A DNA stretch of 46,745 nucleotides from Rhizobiaceae bacterium (lineage in GTDB: Bacteria > Pseudomonadota > Alphaproteobacteria > Rhizobiales > Rhizobiaceae): positions 1-46,745 of the forward strand of contig JABABQ010000036.1 in the NCBI GenBank assembly GCA_014238155.1, written 5' to 3'. This document shows positions 17,051-25,253 of this stretch, piece by piece. Under the pieces are notes generated by a model. It was given only the letters and a program-made list of their open reading frames with translations, ran no database searches and was not told the DNA's origin. A program made the position numbers and the translations under genes. The first letter of the stretch is position 1; each line of letters opens with the position of its first letter.

Positions 17051-17848
17051 ATGCAATTTGCCAAGATTAACGGGGTCACTCTGCATTATCAGGTAATCAG
17101 CGCGCCCGAAGATAGACCGACATTGGTATTTTCCAATTCACTGGCCACCGATTTTCGCATATGGCGCGATTGCGTGGTGCGCCTGGTCGGCGAATGCTCC
17201 ATGGTCATGTATGACAAGCGCGGTCACGGCCTCTCAGATATTGGCGAAACCCCCTACAAGATCGACGATCATGTCAACGACCTGGCTGGGTTGCTGGATC
17301 ATTTGGGTATTTCAAATGCGGTGATCTGTGGCCTTTCGGTCGGTGGTCTGATTGCTCAGGGGCTGAACTTCCTGCGGCCTGATCTGGTGCGGGCCATGAT
17401 CCTTTGCGACACCGGTGCCAAGATTGGCAGTGATGAGATGTGGGATCAGCGCATGGCAATTGTCCGTGAGCACGGTCTGGCGGGTCTGGTTGAAGGCTTT
17501 ATGCAACGCTGGTTTACGCCAGATTTTCACGAAAACCGTGCCGATGAACTGGCTGGAATCAGTAATATGTTCCTGCGCGTACCGGTTGAAGGCATGTTGG
17601 CCACAATGACGGCCATCAAGGGTGCCGACCTGCGGGCCGCTGCACCTCAGACCAAGGTGCCAACCATCTGCATTGTTGGCGATCAGGATGGTTCAACACC
17701 GCCGTCATTGGTATTGGAACTGGCAAAATCCATTCCCGAGGCTCGCTACGAGGTCATCAAGGGGGCTGGGCATATCCCCTGTATTGAGCAGCCCGAAGTT
17801 CTGGTTGAGATCATGCGCGCATTTTTCAAGGATGCCGATATCACTTAG
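17051..17848 (+). CDS. pcaD: 3-oxoadipate enol-lactonase-like alpha/beta hydrolase
   Basis: A 265-residue alpha/beta hydrolase. The oxyanion region VFSNSLATDFRIW, the strand MVMYDKRGHGLSD, the nucleophile elbow GLSVGGLIAQG (Ser), the acid in VGDQDGSTP and the His in GAGHIPCIEQPE follow the PcaD pattern. PcaD opens 3-oxoadipate enol-lactone in the beta-ketoadipate pathway of aromatic breakdown. No other pca gene is nearby, so a related ester or lactone substrate is possible. The start at 17051 gives the usual PcaD N-terminus (MQFAKINGVTLHYQ). AGGA lies about ten bases upstream. Confidence 0.78.
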   Translation: MQFAKINGVTLHYQVISAPEDRPTLVFSNSLATDFRIWRDCVVRLVGECSMVMYDKRGHGLSDIGETPYKIDDHVNDLAGLLDHLGISNAVICGLSVGGLIAQGLNFLRPDLVRAMILCDTGAKIGSDEMWDQRMAIVREHGLAGLVEGFMQRWFTPDFHENRADELAGISNMFLRVPVEGMLATMTAIKGADLRAAAPQTKVPTICIVGDQDGSTPPSLVLELAKSIPEARYEVIKGAGHIPCIEQPEVLVEIMRAFFKDADIT

Positions 17849-18102
17849 CTGGGGAAGTTAACCGGAAAATCCTATCAAGTAGGGAATACGGTACTTCCAT
17901 CACATATCGCCATATCAACTCCGGTCCATTTAACCATGAGCGGCTCTAAAGCCATCATGCGGCCGGGGAGTTGAAACAAAATCCAGTGCTTTGCAATTGG
18001 CGAATTGTTGCCCACAAGTTACCCCAACAGCGGCACTGTTGATCTGAACATGGAAAACGCCGGTGATCGCAACGGTTCCAATCGGTCATCGCCCCAAATA
18101 GA
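17849..18102. other. Convergent intergenic region, nothing recognised
   Basis: About 250 bases between the ends of two convergent genes. No gene, RNA or clear terminator with a T-run is seen. Confidence 0.4.
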
Positions 18103-19017
18103 TCAACCGCTTGGGTGCAGAAACGTGTTGATTTGTTCGACCACCCACTGCGGCTGCTCGTGCAGGATCCAGTGGCTGGTATCGGCATTCTCACGGATCG
18201 TCAGATCATCACAGAACATGTCCAGATCAGCCCGCGCTTCCGGCAACAGCGCGGTGTCCTGCATACCCCACATCAACAGGTGCGGCATGGTGATATGATA
18301 TTTCTCAATCATAGCGTCAGTGATTGGTAATGGCTGGGGCGGGCTTTCTGTTTTTGGGACGATCATCGGCGACTGACGATACCAATTGAGCATACCTGTA
18401 AGTGCCCCTTCGTGTTCCCAGCTTTTGCGATAGGCCGCGCGCCTCTCTTCATCCAGCCAGGGAGCACTTGAGAATTTTTCCAGCATGCCGATTAGTTTTT
18501 CGAAATTGTTCGCCGCCAGCTTTTCCTCCACCCCAGCACTTCTCAACACACTCATGTATTGGCTTGCCGCGGTCTGAGCACCGGATGCCAGCAGAGCTTT
18601 TTGAAAACAGATCGGATGCACCCCATTGGCGATGATCAGATTTGAGACGCGGTGGCGGTGGCGCATTGCAAAGGCATAGGCAATCGACGCGCCCCAGTCA
18701 TGACCACACAGGACGATTGGTTGATTGGCGCCAATAGAATTTAGCAAGGCCTCCAGATCAGCGACCATGTGCTTGGTTTCATATGCCGCTTCTTCGGTTG
18801 GCTTTGAAGACAGATTGAAACCACGCTGGTCGGGCAGGATCACCCGATATCGGTCGGTGAAGGCTTGCGCGACTTTTTCCCACGCAGCCCAATATTCGGG
18901 AAAGCCGTGCAGCATCAGCATGACCGGTGCATCATCTGGGCCGCCGCTCATCAGGTGCAGACGCTGACCGTTGGCTGTGACGAATTGCGACGTAAAAGAC
19001 ACTTTTGGCTCCTGCAA
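18103..19017 (-). CDS. Epoxide hydrolase-like alpha/beta hydrolase
   Basis: About 304 residues. The motifs HGFPEYWAAWE, PDQRGFNLS and CGHDWGASIAY place a nucleophilic Asp at the elbow, as in epoxide hydrolases and haloacid/fluoroacetate dehalogenases. The late acid (WGMQDTAL) and His (DTSHWILHEQP) complete the triad. The reaction is likely hydrolysis of an epoxide or a C-halogen bond. The gene follows the acyl-CoA dehydrogenase gene by 25 bases on the same strand, so it is probably part of the TetR-controlled leftward operon. Confidence 0.8.
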   Translation of the reverse strand: MQEPKVSFTSQFVTANGQRLHLMSGGPDDAPVMLMLHGFPEYWAAWEKVAQAFTDRYRVILPDQRGFNLSSKPTEEAAYETKHMVADLEALLNSIGANQPIVLCGHDWGASIAYAFAMRHRHRVSNLIIANGVHPICFQKALLASGAQTAASQYMSVLRSAGVEEKLAANNFEKLIGMLEKFSSAPWLDEERRAAYRKSWEHEGALTGMLNWYRQSPMIVPKTESPPQPLPITDAMIEKYHITMPHLLMWGMQDTALLPEARADLDMFCDDLTIRENADTSHWILHEQPQWVVEQINTFLHPSG

Positions 19018-19042
19018 TAACGACTATCGAACGTTCACGGCT

Positions 19043-20314
19043 TCATGTCATTTTCTGTTGCGTGTGTTTCTTAAGCTCGGTGCGTGCCACCTGACGGCGG
19101 TGAACCGCATCTGGGCCATCGGCAAAGCGCAATGTCCGCAAATGCATCCATTGACGCGCCAGTGGTGTATCTTGTGAGATACCGACACCGCCATGCATCT
19201 GCATGGCATCGTCGGTTATTTTCAGGGCCACCAGCGGGGCCACAACTTTAATTTGGTGAATCCACGGGGCAGCAGCGCGCGGGTCGCCCTGATCCATCAT
19301 CCACGCCGCCTTCAAACAGAGCAGTCGGGCCTGCTCAATTTCCATGCGGGCGTCTGCAATGATGTCAAAATTGGCCCCCAACTGAGCCAGTGGCTTGCCG
19401 AAGGCTTCGCGCTGGATGGAACGCTTGCACATGAGCTTTAATGCGAGTTCGGCCTGACCGATGGCGCGCATGCAGTGGTGAATCCGGCCCGGACCAAGCC
19501 GACCTTGTGAAATCTCAAAACCACGGCCTTCGCCGAGCAGCAGATTTTCCACCGGCACCCGCACGTCAGTAAACCGCATATGCATATGTCCGTGGGGTGC
19601 ATCATCCATCGAAAAGACATGCATGGGCCGCAATATTTCGATGCCTGGCGTATCGGCAGGCACAATAATCTGACTGTGGCGCTGGTGTTTGGGTGCATCT
19701 TCACCGCCGGTTTTCACCATCACAATATAGACTTTACAGCGCGGATCACCGGCACCGGAAATCCAGTGCTTTTCACCATTCAGCACATATTCATTGCCAT
19801 CGCCGCTGCCATCGCCGCTGTCATCGCGGACGCAGGACATATTGATATTGGTAGCGTCAGATGAGGCAACGTCCGGTTCCGTCATCACGTAGGCCGAGCG
19901 AATTTCACCTTCCAGCAGAGGTTTTAGCCATTGCTCTTTCAGTGCGTTATTGGCGTATCGCTCAAACACTTCCATATTGCCGGTATCGGGGGCTGAACAG
20001 TTGAATGTTTCGGCGCCGAGATGTGCCTTGCCCATTTCTTCCGCAAGATAGGCGTATTCTACCGTCGTTAGCCCATAGCCGCGTTCGGAATCGGTCAGCC
20101 AGAAGTTCCACAATCCGCGTTTTTTGGCTTCCGCTTTCAATCCCTCGAGAATTTCGGTCATGCGTGGCGTGTAAGTCCAGCGATCGCCGACGGAGACTTC
20201 TGCAAGAAATTCCTCTTCAAGCGGGAGAACTTCCCTGTCGATCATGTCGGCAACCCTGGCACGCAATTCTTCAACCCGTGGTGACACGCCCAAATCCATA
20301 ACTGCTTCACTCAT
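19043..20314 (-). CDS. Acyl-CoA dehydrogenase, ACAD10/11 (LvaC)-like
   Basis: About 423 residues of flavin-dependent acyl-CoA dehydrogenase fold, with AYVMTEPDVASSDATN, LNGEKHWISGAGD, FTDVRVPVENLLLGEGRGF and QMHGGVGISQDTPLARQW. The ending LRTLRFADGPDAVHRRQVARTEL is the mark of the ACAD10/ACAD11 branch, which includes LvaC of levulinate catabolism. In that branch the enzyme works on 4-phosphoacyl-CoA made by a partner kinase, and a matching kinase gene is at 23395. A short DDSGDGSGDGN insert fills a surface loop near residue 170. ATG 20314 overlaps the TetR stop (ATGA). First enzyme of the leftward operon. Confidence 0.88.
   Translation of the reverse strand: MSEAVMDLGVSPRVEELRARVADMIDREVLPLEEEFLAEVSVGDRWTYTPRMTEILEGLKAEAKKRGLWNFWLTDSERGYGLTTVEYAYLAEEMGKAHLGAETFNCSAPDTGNMEVFERYANNALKEQWLKPLLEGEIRSAYVMTEPDVASSDATNINMSCVRDDSGDGSGDGNEYVLNGEKHWISGAGDPRCKVYIVMVKTGGEDAPKHQRHSQIIVPADTPGIEILRPMHVFSMDDAPHGHMHMRFTDVRVPVENLLLGEGRGFEISQGRLGPGRIHHCMRAIGQAELALKLMCKRSIQREAFGKPLAQLGANFDIIADARMEIEQARLLCLKAAWMMDQGDPRAAAPWIHQIKVVAPLVALKITDDAMQMHGGVGISQDTPLARQWMHLRTLRFADGPDAVHRRQVARTELKKHTQQKMT
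19796..19828. repeat. In-frame GGCGAT/GGCAGC tract in the acyl-CoA dehydrogenase gene
   Basis: On the coding (minus) strand GGCGATGGCAGC-type hexamers encode SGDGSGDG between the strands VRD and NEYVLNG. Related enzymes have a short turn of 2-4 residues here; the dehydrogenase at 25254 reads VRDGDEYVLNG. Confidence 0.65.
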
Positions 20315-21021
20315 TGCTTTCGTTTCCAATCTTCAATGGCACTTTGTGGTGGGGTCATGCCCAATCCGCGCAGTGCATAATTCACCAATTCTTCTGCAAG
20401 CATCATTTGCTCCGCCCGGGCATTTTTTCGGCGCGGTGAATACCAAAATACAGTGCTGTTGAGCACAGCCAGAAAACTTTTCGATGCCAGTGACGGGTCG
20501 CCGATATCGATGCCCAAATCAATTGCCGCCTCTTCGATGGTTTTTCGAAACAGCGCTTCGTAGGTGTCGCGGGTTCTTATCAGTTCCGACAGGGTATCGC
20601 GCTGGGCCGCGGTCGTGGAGCCGGTCTGATGCATCGCCACACCTTGCGCCAGAACCCGTTGAAACGGCTGGTGCGCCATCAGCGCCACCGCATGGGCCAT
20701 GCCCATACCAGCTAACCGCGTCAGGGGAGTGGTGTCGGCGTTTGCTTCGGGTTCAGTAGCGTTGAAATTAATCTCCATGCCACGCCGATAGACAGCGAAA
20801 AACAGGTCAATTTTGGAACGGAAATGGTGATAGATCATACCTTTGGTGGCCCCCAACATGTGGGCAACATCATCAATGCTGGTGGCGGCAAAGCCATTTT
20901 CCTTGAAACATTCAGCAGCACAGATGAGAATCTGATCGCCCGACTTATTGGCAGAATTACGGTGATCCCCGGGGCGCTGGGGTGGTTTGTAAACGAGGTT
21001 TTGAGTCTGACCGGAGCTCAA
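20311..21021 (-). CDS. TetR/AcrR family transcriptional regulator
   Basis: About 236 residues. The N-terminal HTH reads GDQILICAAECFKENGFAATSIDDVAHMLGATKGMIYHHFRSKIDLFFAVY, a complete TetR DNA-binding domain; the C-terminal part (about 90 on) is a helical ligand domain. The frame is open back to a TTG at 21084, but that start would place the coding region over the operator palindrome at 21060, so the TTG at 21021 (MSSGQTQN) is preferred. The stop overlaps the acyl-CoA dehydrogenase start by 4 bases. It probably represses both divergent arms of the locus and is released by an acyl-CoA. Confidence 0.85.
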   Translation of the reverse strand: MSSGQTQNLVYKPPQRPGDHRNSANKSGDQILICAAECFKENGFAATSIDDVAHMLGATKGMIYHHFRSKIDLFFAVYRRGMEINFNATEPEANADTTPLTRLAGMGMAHAVALMAHQPFQRVLAQGVAMHQTGSTTAAQRDTLSELIRTRDTYEALFRKTIEEAAIDLGIDIGDPSLASKSFLAVLNSTVFWYSPRRKNARAEQMMLAEELVNYALRGLGMTPPQSAIEDWKRKQ

Positions 21022-21059
21022 GGCAGCACTTTGTTCAAAAATGACGTTGAACAACAGGG

Positions 21060-21079
21060 AACATACTACCCGGTATGTT
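21060..21079. promoter_or_regulatory. Palindromic operator, probable TetR binding site
   Basis: AACATACTACCCGGTATGTT has 7-bp perfect arms (AACATAC/GTATGTT) and a 6-base centre. The site lies in the gap between the divergent tetR and SDR genes. Such spacing is typical for autoregulated TetR repressors that also control the divergent operon. Binding is inferred from location and symmetry. Confidence 0.75.
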
Positions 21080-21136
21080 GTCAACGGCAGATCATCCCAC
21101 TAAGCTTTCGCCAACAGGATTGAATTGGTGGATTTG

Positions 21137-21964
21137 ATGGACACTTATCTGAGCAGCCTTTTTTCAGTTGAAGGCAAAACTGCGCTGGTCACGGGTGGGG
21201 CGACCGGTATTGGCCGGATGATGGCCGAAGCTCTGGTACAGGCCGGTGCCCGGGTCTTGATCTGTTCACGCAAGGGCGAACATTGCGAACAGGTGGCAGA
21301 ACAGCTTAACGCGCTTGATGCGCCCGGCAGTGCGCTGGGGTTTGCAGCAGATTTAAGCAGCGAAGAGGGCGTTATCGCCGCCGCAGAAGCGGTGAAAACC
21401 CGCACCGACAGGTTGCACATTCTGGCCAACAATGCAGGCGCCACATGGGGTGCTGAGTATGACAGATTTCCCCGCTCGGCCTGGGACAAGGTGATGAACC
21501 TGAACGTGACATCGATATTTGAATTGACGCGCAACCTGACACCATTGCTGGAGGCGGCGGCATCAAACGAAGACCCGGCGCGGGTCATCAATACCGCCTC
21601 AGTCATGGGCATTATGCCGGTGGCCGATGGCTGTTATTCCTATTCGACTTCAAAAGCCGCGGTGATCCATCTGACAAAGATTCTTGCCAATGAAATGACC
21701 AGCAAACGCATTACAGTCAATGCATTTGCACCGGGGCCATTCCCCAGCAAAATGACGGCTTTTGCCACCGCAAGCACGCAAGGCGCTGCGGCGACTGGAG
21801 CGAAGAACCCGATGGGTCGCATTGGTCGGCCCGCTGACATCGCTGCCGCTACGCTGTTTTTATGTGGGCACGGCGGTTCCTACGTAACCGGTACAACCAT
21901 CCCGCTGGACGGCGGCTATCTGGTGCATACCGGTGACGAATCCCTGTTTCCCGAGGTGGATTGA
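21137..21964 (+). CDS. SDR family oxidoreductase (first gene of rightward operon)
   Basis: About 275 residues. The NAD(P) motif is TGGATGIGR, followed by ANNAGATWG, the catalytic Ser in NTASVMGI, YSYSTSKAAV (YxxxK) and the end-of-fold GGYLVHTGDE. The family oxidises or reduces alcohols and ketones; in this setting a hydroxyacyl-CoA or a branched alcohol is likely. ATG at 21137 is preceded by GGTGG; in-frame TTG and GTG starts lie just upstream. The gene is the first behind the operator palindrome and ends 2 bases before the MaoC gene. Confidence 0.88.
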   Translation: MDTYLSSLFSVEGKTALVTGGATGIGRMMAEALVQAGARVLICSRKGEHCEQVAEQLNALDAPGSALGFAADLSSEEGVIAAAEAVKTRTDRLHILANNAGATWGAEYDRFPRSAWDKVMNLNVTSIFELTRNLTPLLEAAASNEDPARVINTASVMGIMPVADGCYSYSTSKAAVIHLTKILANEMTSKRITVNAFAPGPFPSKMTAFATASTQGAAATGAKNPMGRIGRPADIAAATLFLCGHGGSYVTGTTIPLDGGYLVHTGDESLFPEVD

Positions 21965-21966
21965 TC

Positions 21967-22437
21967 ATGGACCTGCAAGACACAATATCGATGGACGAAC
22001 TGCTCGCGCAAATTGGCGGTGAACCGCGTTATTCGCGCTGGTATGAGATCGATCAAAGCCGCATCGATGGGTTTGCCGATGTAACGGAAGATTGGCAGTA
22101 CATCCATGTTGATCCCAAACGGGCTGCCGAAACGCCCTTTGGCGGCACCATTTCCCACGGCTTTTTAACCTTATCACTGCTCTCAGCGATGAGTTACGAC
22201 AGCGAAAAACCACTGGAACGCACTGAGATGGGGATCAATTATGGCTTTAACAAAATCCGCTTTATCACGCCGGTCAAGGTTGGCTCGAAAGTCCGGGCCC
22301 GTTTCGACACCAAGGCGGTGGACAAGAAGACAGAAAACAGCGTGCTGATTACCCGAAGCGTGACTGTCGAAATTGAAAATGAAAGTCGTCCAGCGCTCAA
22401 GGCGGAATGGCTTGGTTACACGGTGCTGGAGAAATAA
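21967..22437 (+). CDS. MaoC family (R)-hydratase
   Basis: A 156-residue hot-dog protein. The hydratase motif is seen in RIDGFADVTEDWQYIHVDPKRAAETPFGGTISHGFLTLSLL, with the catalytic Asp and His (D..Q.IH.D). It should hydrate enoyl-CoA to a 3-hydroxyacyl-CoA. The start at 21967 has GAGGTGG seven bases upstream; the preceding SDR gene ends 2 bases before and the next SDR gene starts 2 bases after, so the three are translated from one mRNA. Confidence 0.9.
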   Translation: MDLQDTISMDELLAQIGGEPRYSRWYEIDQSRIDGFADVTEDWQYIHVDPKRAAETPFGGTISHGFLTLSLLSAMSYDSEKPLERTEMGINYGFNKIRFITPVKVGSKVRARFDTKAVDKKTENSVLITRSVTVEIENESRPALKAEWLGYTVLEK

Positions 22438-22439
22438 AC

Positions 22440-23387
22440 GTGAGTGAAATTCGATTTGACGATCAGGTTGTCATCATCACCGGAGCAGGAAACGGTCTTG
22501 GCAGGAGCCATGCACTGGAGTTCGCCGCCTGCGGTGCAAATGTGGTGGTCAATGATTTTGGCGGGGCCCGAGATGGCACTGGCGGTTCCTCTGCTGCAGC
22601 TGAAGCCGTGGTCGCCGAGATCGAAGCGGCAGGCGGCGGCGGTAAAGCCATTGCCAATGGTGCAAATGTAGCAGATCGCGTCCAGGTTGATGCCCTGGTC
22701 AAACAGTCACTGGACGCTTTTGGCCGTATTGATGTTCTGGTCAACAACGCTGGCATTCTGCGGGACCGCAGCTTTGGCAAAATGTCGGGTGAAGAGTGGG
22801 ATGCGGTTGTGGCTGTGCATCTGACCGGGTCCGCCAATTGTTCGCTGGCCGTCTGGAACCAGATGAAGGCGCAAAACTACGGACGCATTGTGATGACCAC
22901 ATCGACATCTGGAATTTACGGCAATTTCGGGCAGGCCAATTACGGCGCTGCCAAAACCGGTGTTTGGGGGTTGATGAATACGCTGCATATCGAAGGTGCT
23001 AAAAACCACATTCACGTCAACTGCATTTCACCGACCGCTGCCACCCGAATGACGGAAGACGTTATTCCTCCCGATGCGCTGCCATTGCTCGATCCTAAGT
23101 GGGTGACCCCTGCCGTTGTCTATCTGGGCTCAAAGGAAGCGCCAAGCCGCAATATCCTGCTGGCCGGAGCAGGGGGATACACTGTGGCCAAACTGATGGA
23201 AGCGGAAGGTGTTTTCTTTGCGGAAAATGATCGCACACCTGAAATGATTGCCAGCCACTGGTCGACAATCACCGATATGAACGGTTCCGTTGAACACCTG
23301 CAGGGCAACGACCACGTAATTAAAATGGTGCAAAAGGCCCTGGCCGCGACAGCGGCGACAGCGGCGATCTCGCCGGATGCCGAGTGA
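22440..23387 (+). CDS. SDR family 3-hydroxyacyl-CoA dehydrogenase, MFE-2-like
   Basis: About 315 residues. It opens with FDDQVVIITGAGNGLGRSHALEFAACGANVVVNDFGG, the signature of the (3R)-hydroxyacyl-CoA dehydrogenase part of peroxisomal multifunctional enzyme 2, and has NNAGILRDRSFGKMS, TSTSGIYGNFGQANYGAAKTG (YxxxK) and a C-terminal extension. GTG at 22440 has GGAG eight bases upstream and gives the conserved start; the longer frame would overlap the MaoC gene. With the adjacent MaoC it can carry out both hydration and oxidation. Its C-terminus carries an AATAATAA tract. Confidence 0.87.
   Translation: MSEIRFDDQVVIITGAGNGLGRSHALEFAACGANVVVNDFGGARDGTGGSSAAAEAVVAEIEAAGGGGKAIANGANVADRVQVDALVKQSLDAFGRIDVLVNNAGILRDRSFGKMSGEEWDAVVAVHLTGSANCSLAVWNQMKAQNYGRIVMTTSTSGIYGNFGQANYGAAKTGVWGLMNTLHIEGAKNHIHVNCISPTAATRMTEDVIPPDALPLLDPKWVTPAVVYLGSKEAPSRNILLAGAGGYTVAKLMEAEGVFFAENDRTPEMIASHWSTITDMNGSVEHLQGNDHVIKMVQKALAATAATAAISPDAE
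23344..23368. repeat. In-frame GCGACA tract at the 3' end of the SDR gene
   Basis: GCGACAGCGGCGACAGCGGCG encodes ATAATAA near the C-terminus of the SDR protein. It belongs to the same GC-rich in-frame tract class as others in the window. Confidence 0.5.
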
Positions 23388-23394
23388 GCGCGCG

Positions 23395-24435
23395 ATGAGC
23401 AATGGGTTGGATGAAACCAGGCTGGTGCCCTGGCTGGAAGAGCATGTGCCCGGATTTGCCGGTTTTGAAGCGTTGAACAAATTTGGCGATGGTCAGTCCA
23501 ATCCGACTTACAAGGTGATGGCAAAATCGGGCAGTTATGTTTTGCGCGCCAAACCGCCCGGCGAGTTGCTGAAATCTGCCCATGCCGTTGATCGTGAATT
23601 TCGCGTCATGAACGCGCTGGGGCCGACTAGCGTGCCGGTGCCAAAAATGCTGGCCTTGTCCCAAGAAGCCGAAGCGTCGCCAATCGGGCGCATGTTTTTC
23701 ATCATGGAATTTCTCGACGGTAGAATTTTCTGGGATCCGGCCCTGCCGGAATGTGGTGATGATACGGTCGCCCGCCATGAAATCTATGACGCCATGAACC
23801 AAACGCTTGCCCATCTGCACGAGGTGGATGTCACCGCTGTCGGACTTGAAACTTTTGGCAAACCGGGCAGTTATTTTGCCCGCCAGACCGACCGTTGGGC
23901 AAAGCAATATCGGGCTTCGGAAATTGACCACAATCCAACGGTGCACGAAGTCATCGAATGGCTGGAAAAAAACATGCCCGATGATGACGGTGTGGTTTCG
24001 GTTGTTCACGGCGATTATCGCCTCGACAACATGATATTTGCACCCGACCGCAACGAGGTCATTGCGGTGCTGGACTGGGAATTGTCGACCCTGGGTCACC
24101 CATTGGCTGATCTTGCCTATCAGTGCATGCAGTGGCGTTTGCCCCATGCCAGCGGCATGCGCGGGCTTGGCGGATTGGATCGTGCTGCACTGGGACTCCC
24201 CACCGAGGAGCAATATGTGGCGGCATACTGTAAGCGGCGGGGCATAGGTTCAATTCGCGACTGGCCGTTCTACATCGCTTTTTGTTTTTTCAAACTGACC
24301 GGCATCCTGCAAGGGGTCTATAAGCGGGCTCTCGACGGCAATGCCTCCAACCCCAAGCGCGCCAAACAAATGGCCGTTGCTATTCCCCTGTTGGCGCAGG
24401 CCGCGATGGACGAGATCAACAGGAGCACAGCTTGA
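23395..24435 (+). CDS. APH-family phosphotransferase, ACAD10/11 kinase-domain (LvaA)-like
   Basis: About 346 residues of aminoglycoside-phosphotransferase fold. It has KFGDGQSNPTYKV (nucleotide loop), YVLRAKPPGELLKSAHAVDREF (Lys and Glu), VSVVHGDYRLDNMIF (catalytic loop HGDYRLDN) and VIAVLDWELSTLGHPLADLAY (metal Asp). This is the branch fused to the dehydrogenase in mammalian ACAD10 and ACAD11 and separate as LvaA in Pseudomonas, where it phosphorylates 4-hydroxyacyl-CoA. ATG 23395 is chosen; an ATG six codons upstream overlaps the SDR stop. The stop overlaps the next SDR start (TGATG). Confidence 0.88.
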   Translation: MSNGLDETRLVPWLEEHVPGFAGFEALNKFGDGQSNPTYKVMAKSGSYVLRAKPPGELLKSAHAVDREFRVMNALGPTSVPVPKMLALSQEAEASPIGRMFFIMEFLDGRIFWDPALPECGDDTVARHEIYDAMNQTLAHLHEVDVTAVGLETFGKPGSYFARQTDRWAKQYRASEIDHNPTVHEVIEWLEKNMPDDDGVVSVVHGDYRLDNMIFAPDRNEVIAVLDWELSTLGHPLADLAYQCMQWRLPHASGMRGLGGLDRAALGLPTEEQYVAAYCKRRGIGSIRDWPFYIAFCFFKLTGILQGVYKRALDGNASNPKRAKQMAVAIPLLAQAAMDEINRSTA

Positions 24436-25226
24436 TGGTTGAACAGATTTTTGCAGACCAAACCGTTTTGATCACCGGCGGGGCAGGTGGTTTCGGGCGC
24501 TCCGCATCGCGGCTGTTTGCCGAACGCGGCGCCAATCTGGTGCTCAGCGATTTCAACGAAACCGGACTGGCCGAGCATAAAGATGTTTTGATGGCTGACG
24601 GTTTCAATGTCGCCAGCCTCACCGGAAGCGTCGCCGAAGAAGATCATTGCAAAGCCACGGTCGAACTGGCGCTGGAAAAATTTGGTCGGCTGGATATCGC
24701 CATCAACAATGCCGGGATGAGCCATGATCCGGCAAAAACCGCGGATATCGATTCTGATCAGGCGCAGATGACCATTCAGGTCGACCTGATGGGGGTATTC
24801 TTCGGCATGAAACACCAGATACCGGCAATGCAGACCGGTTATCGGGATCATCAGCGGAGTGCCAGCATCTTGAACATCGCTTCACTGGCTGGCATTGGCG
24901 GCGCACCGACCATTTCCATGTACGCCGCTGCAAAGCATGGTGTGGTCGGTCTGACCAAATCAGCAGCCCTTGAATATGCGCGGCGGGGTATTCGCATCAA
25001 TGCGTTATGTCCTGCCTTTGCGCGCACACCGATGGTTGAAGATGGCCTGTTGGCCGACGCGGGGGGTGATAAGAAGGCGGAAGACTTTCTCACCCGTGGC
25101 ATCCCCATGCGGCGGTTGGCGGAAGTCGAAGAAATTACCCGCTCAATGTTATGGATTTGCGATCCGCGCAATTCCTTCATGACAGGGCAGGCTGTCGCAC
25201 TCGATGGTGGTACCAGCGCCATGTAG
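24435..25226 (+). CDS. SDR family oxidoreductase
   Basis: About 263 residues. It has TVLITGGAGGFGRSASRLF, INNAGMSHD, NIASLAGIGGAPTISMYAAAKHGV (catalytic Ser, YxxxK) and GQAVALDGGTSAM at the end, a complete classical SDR. AGGAG lies nine bases before ATG 24435, which shares one base with the kinase stop. The substrate is not readable; a hydroxyacyl-CoA or side-chain alcohol fits the operon. The three SDR proteins in this operon are clearly diverged from each other, which suggests different substrates or steps. Confidence 0.88.
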   Translation: MVEQIFADQTVLITGGAGGFGRSASRLFAERGANLVLSDFNETGLAEHKDVLMADGFNVASLTGSVAEEDHCKATVELALEKFGRLDIAINNAGMSHDPAKTADIDSDQAQMTIQVDLMGVFFGMKHQIPAMQTGYRDHQRSASILNIASLAGIGGAPTISMYAAAKHGVVGLTKSAALEYARRGIRINALCPAFARTPMVEDGLLADAGGDKKAEDFLTRGIPMRRLAEVEEITRSMLWICDPRNSFMTGQAVALDGGTSAM

Positions 25227-25253
25227 TGCGCATCAAATAAACTGGAGGCAAAA

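Noticed and set aside
16911-17070. 52-codon frame [12 protein letters not shown] upstream of pcaD
   Set aside because: It overlaps the pcaD start, ends 20 bases inside it and looks like no known protein; a leader peptide role cannot be supported.
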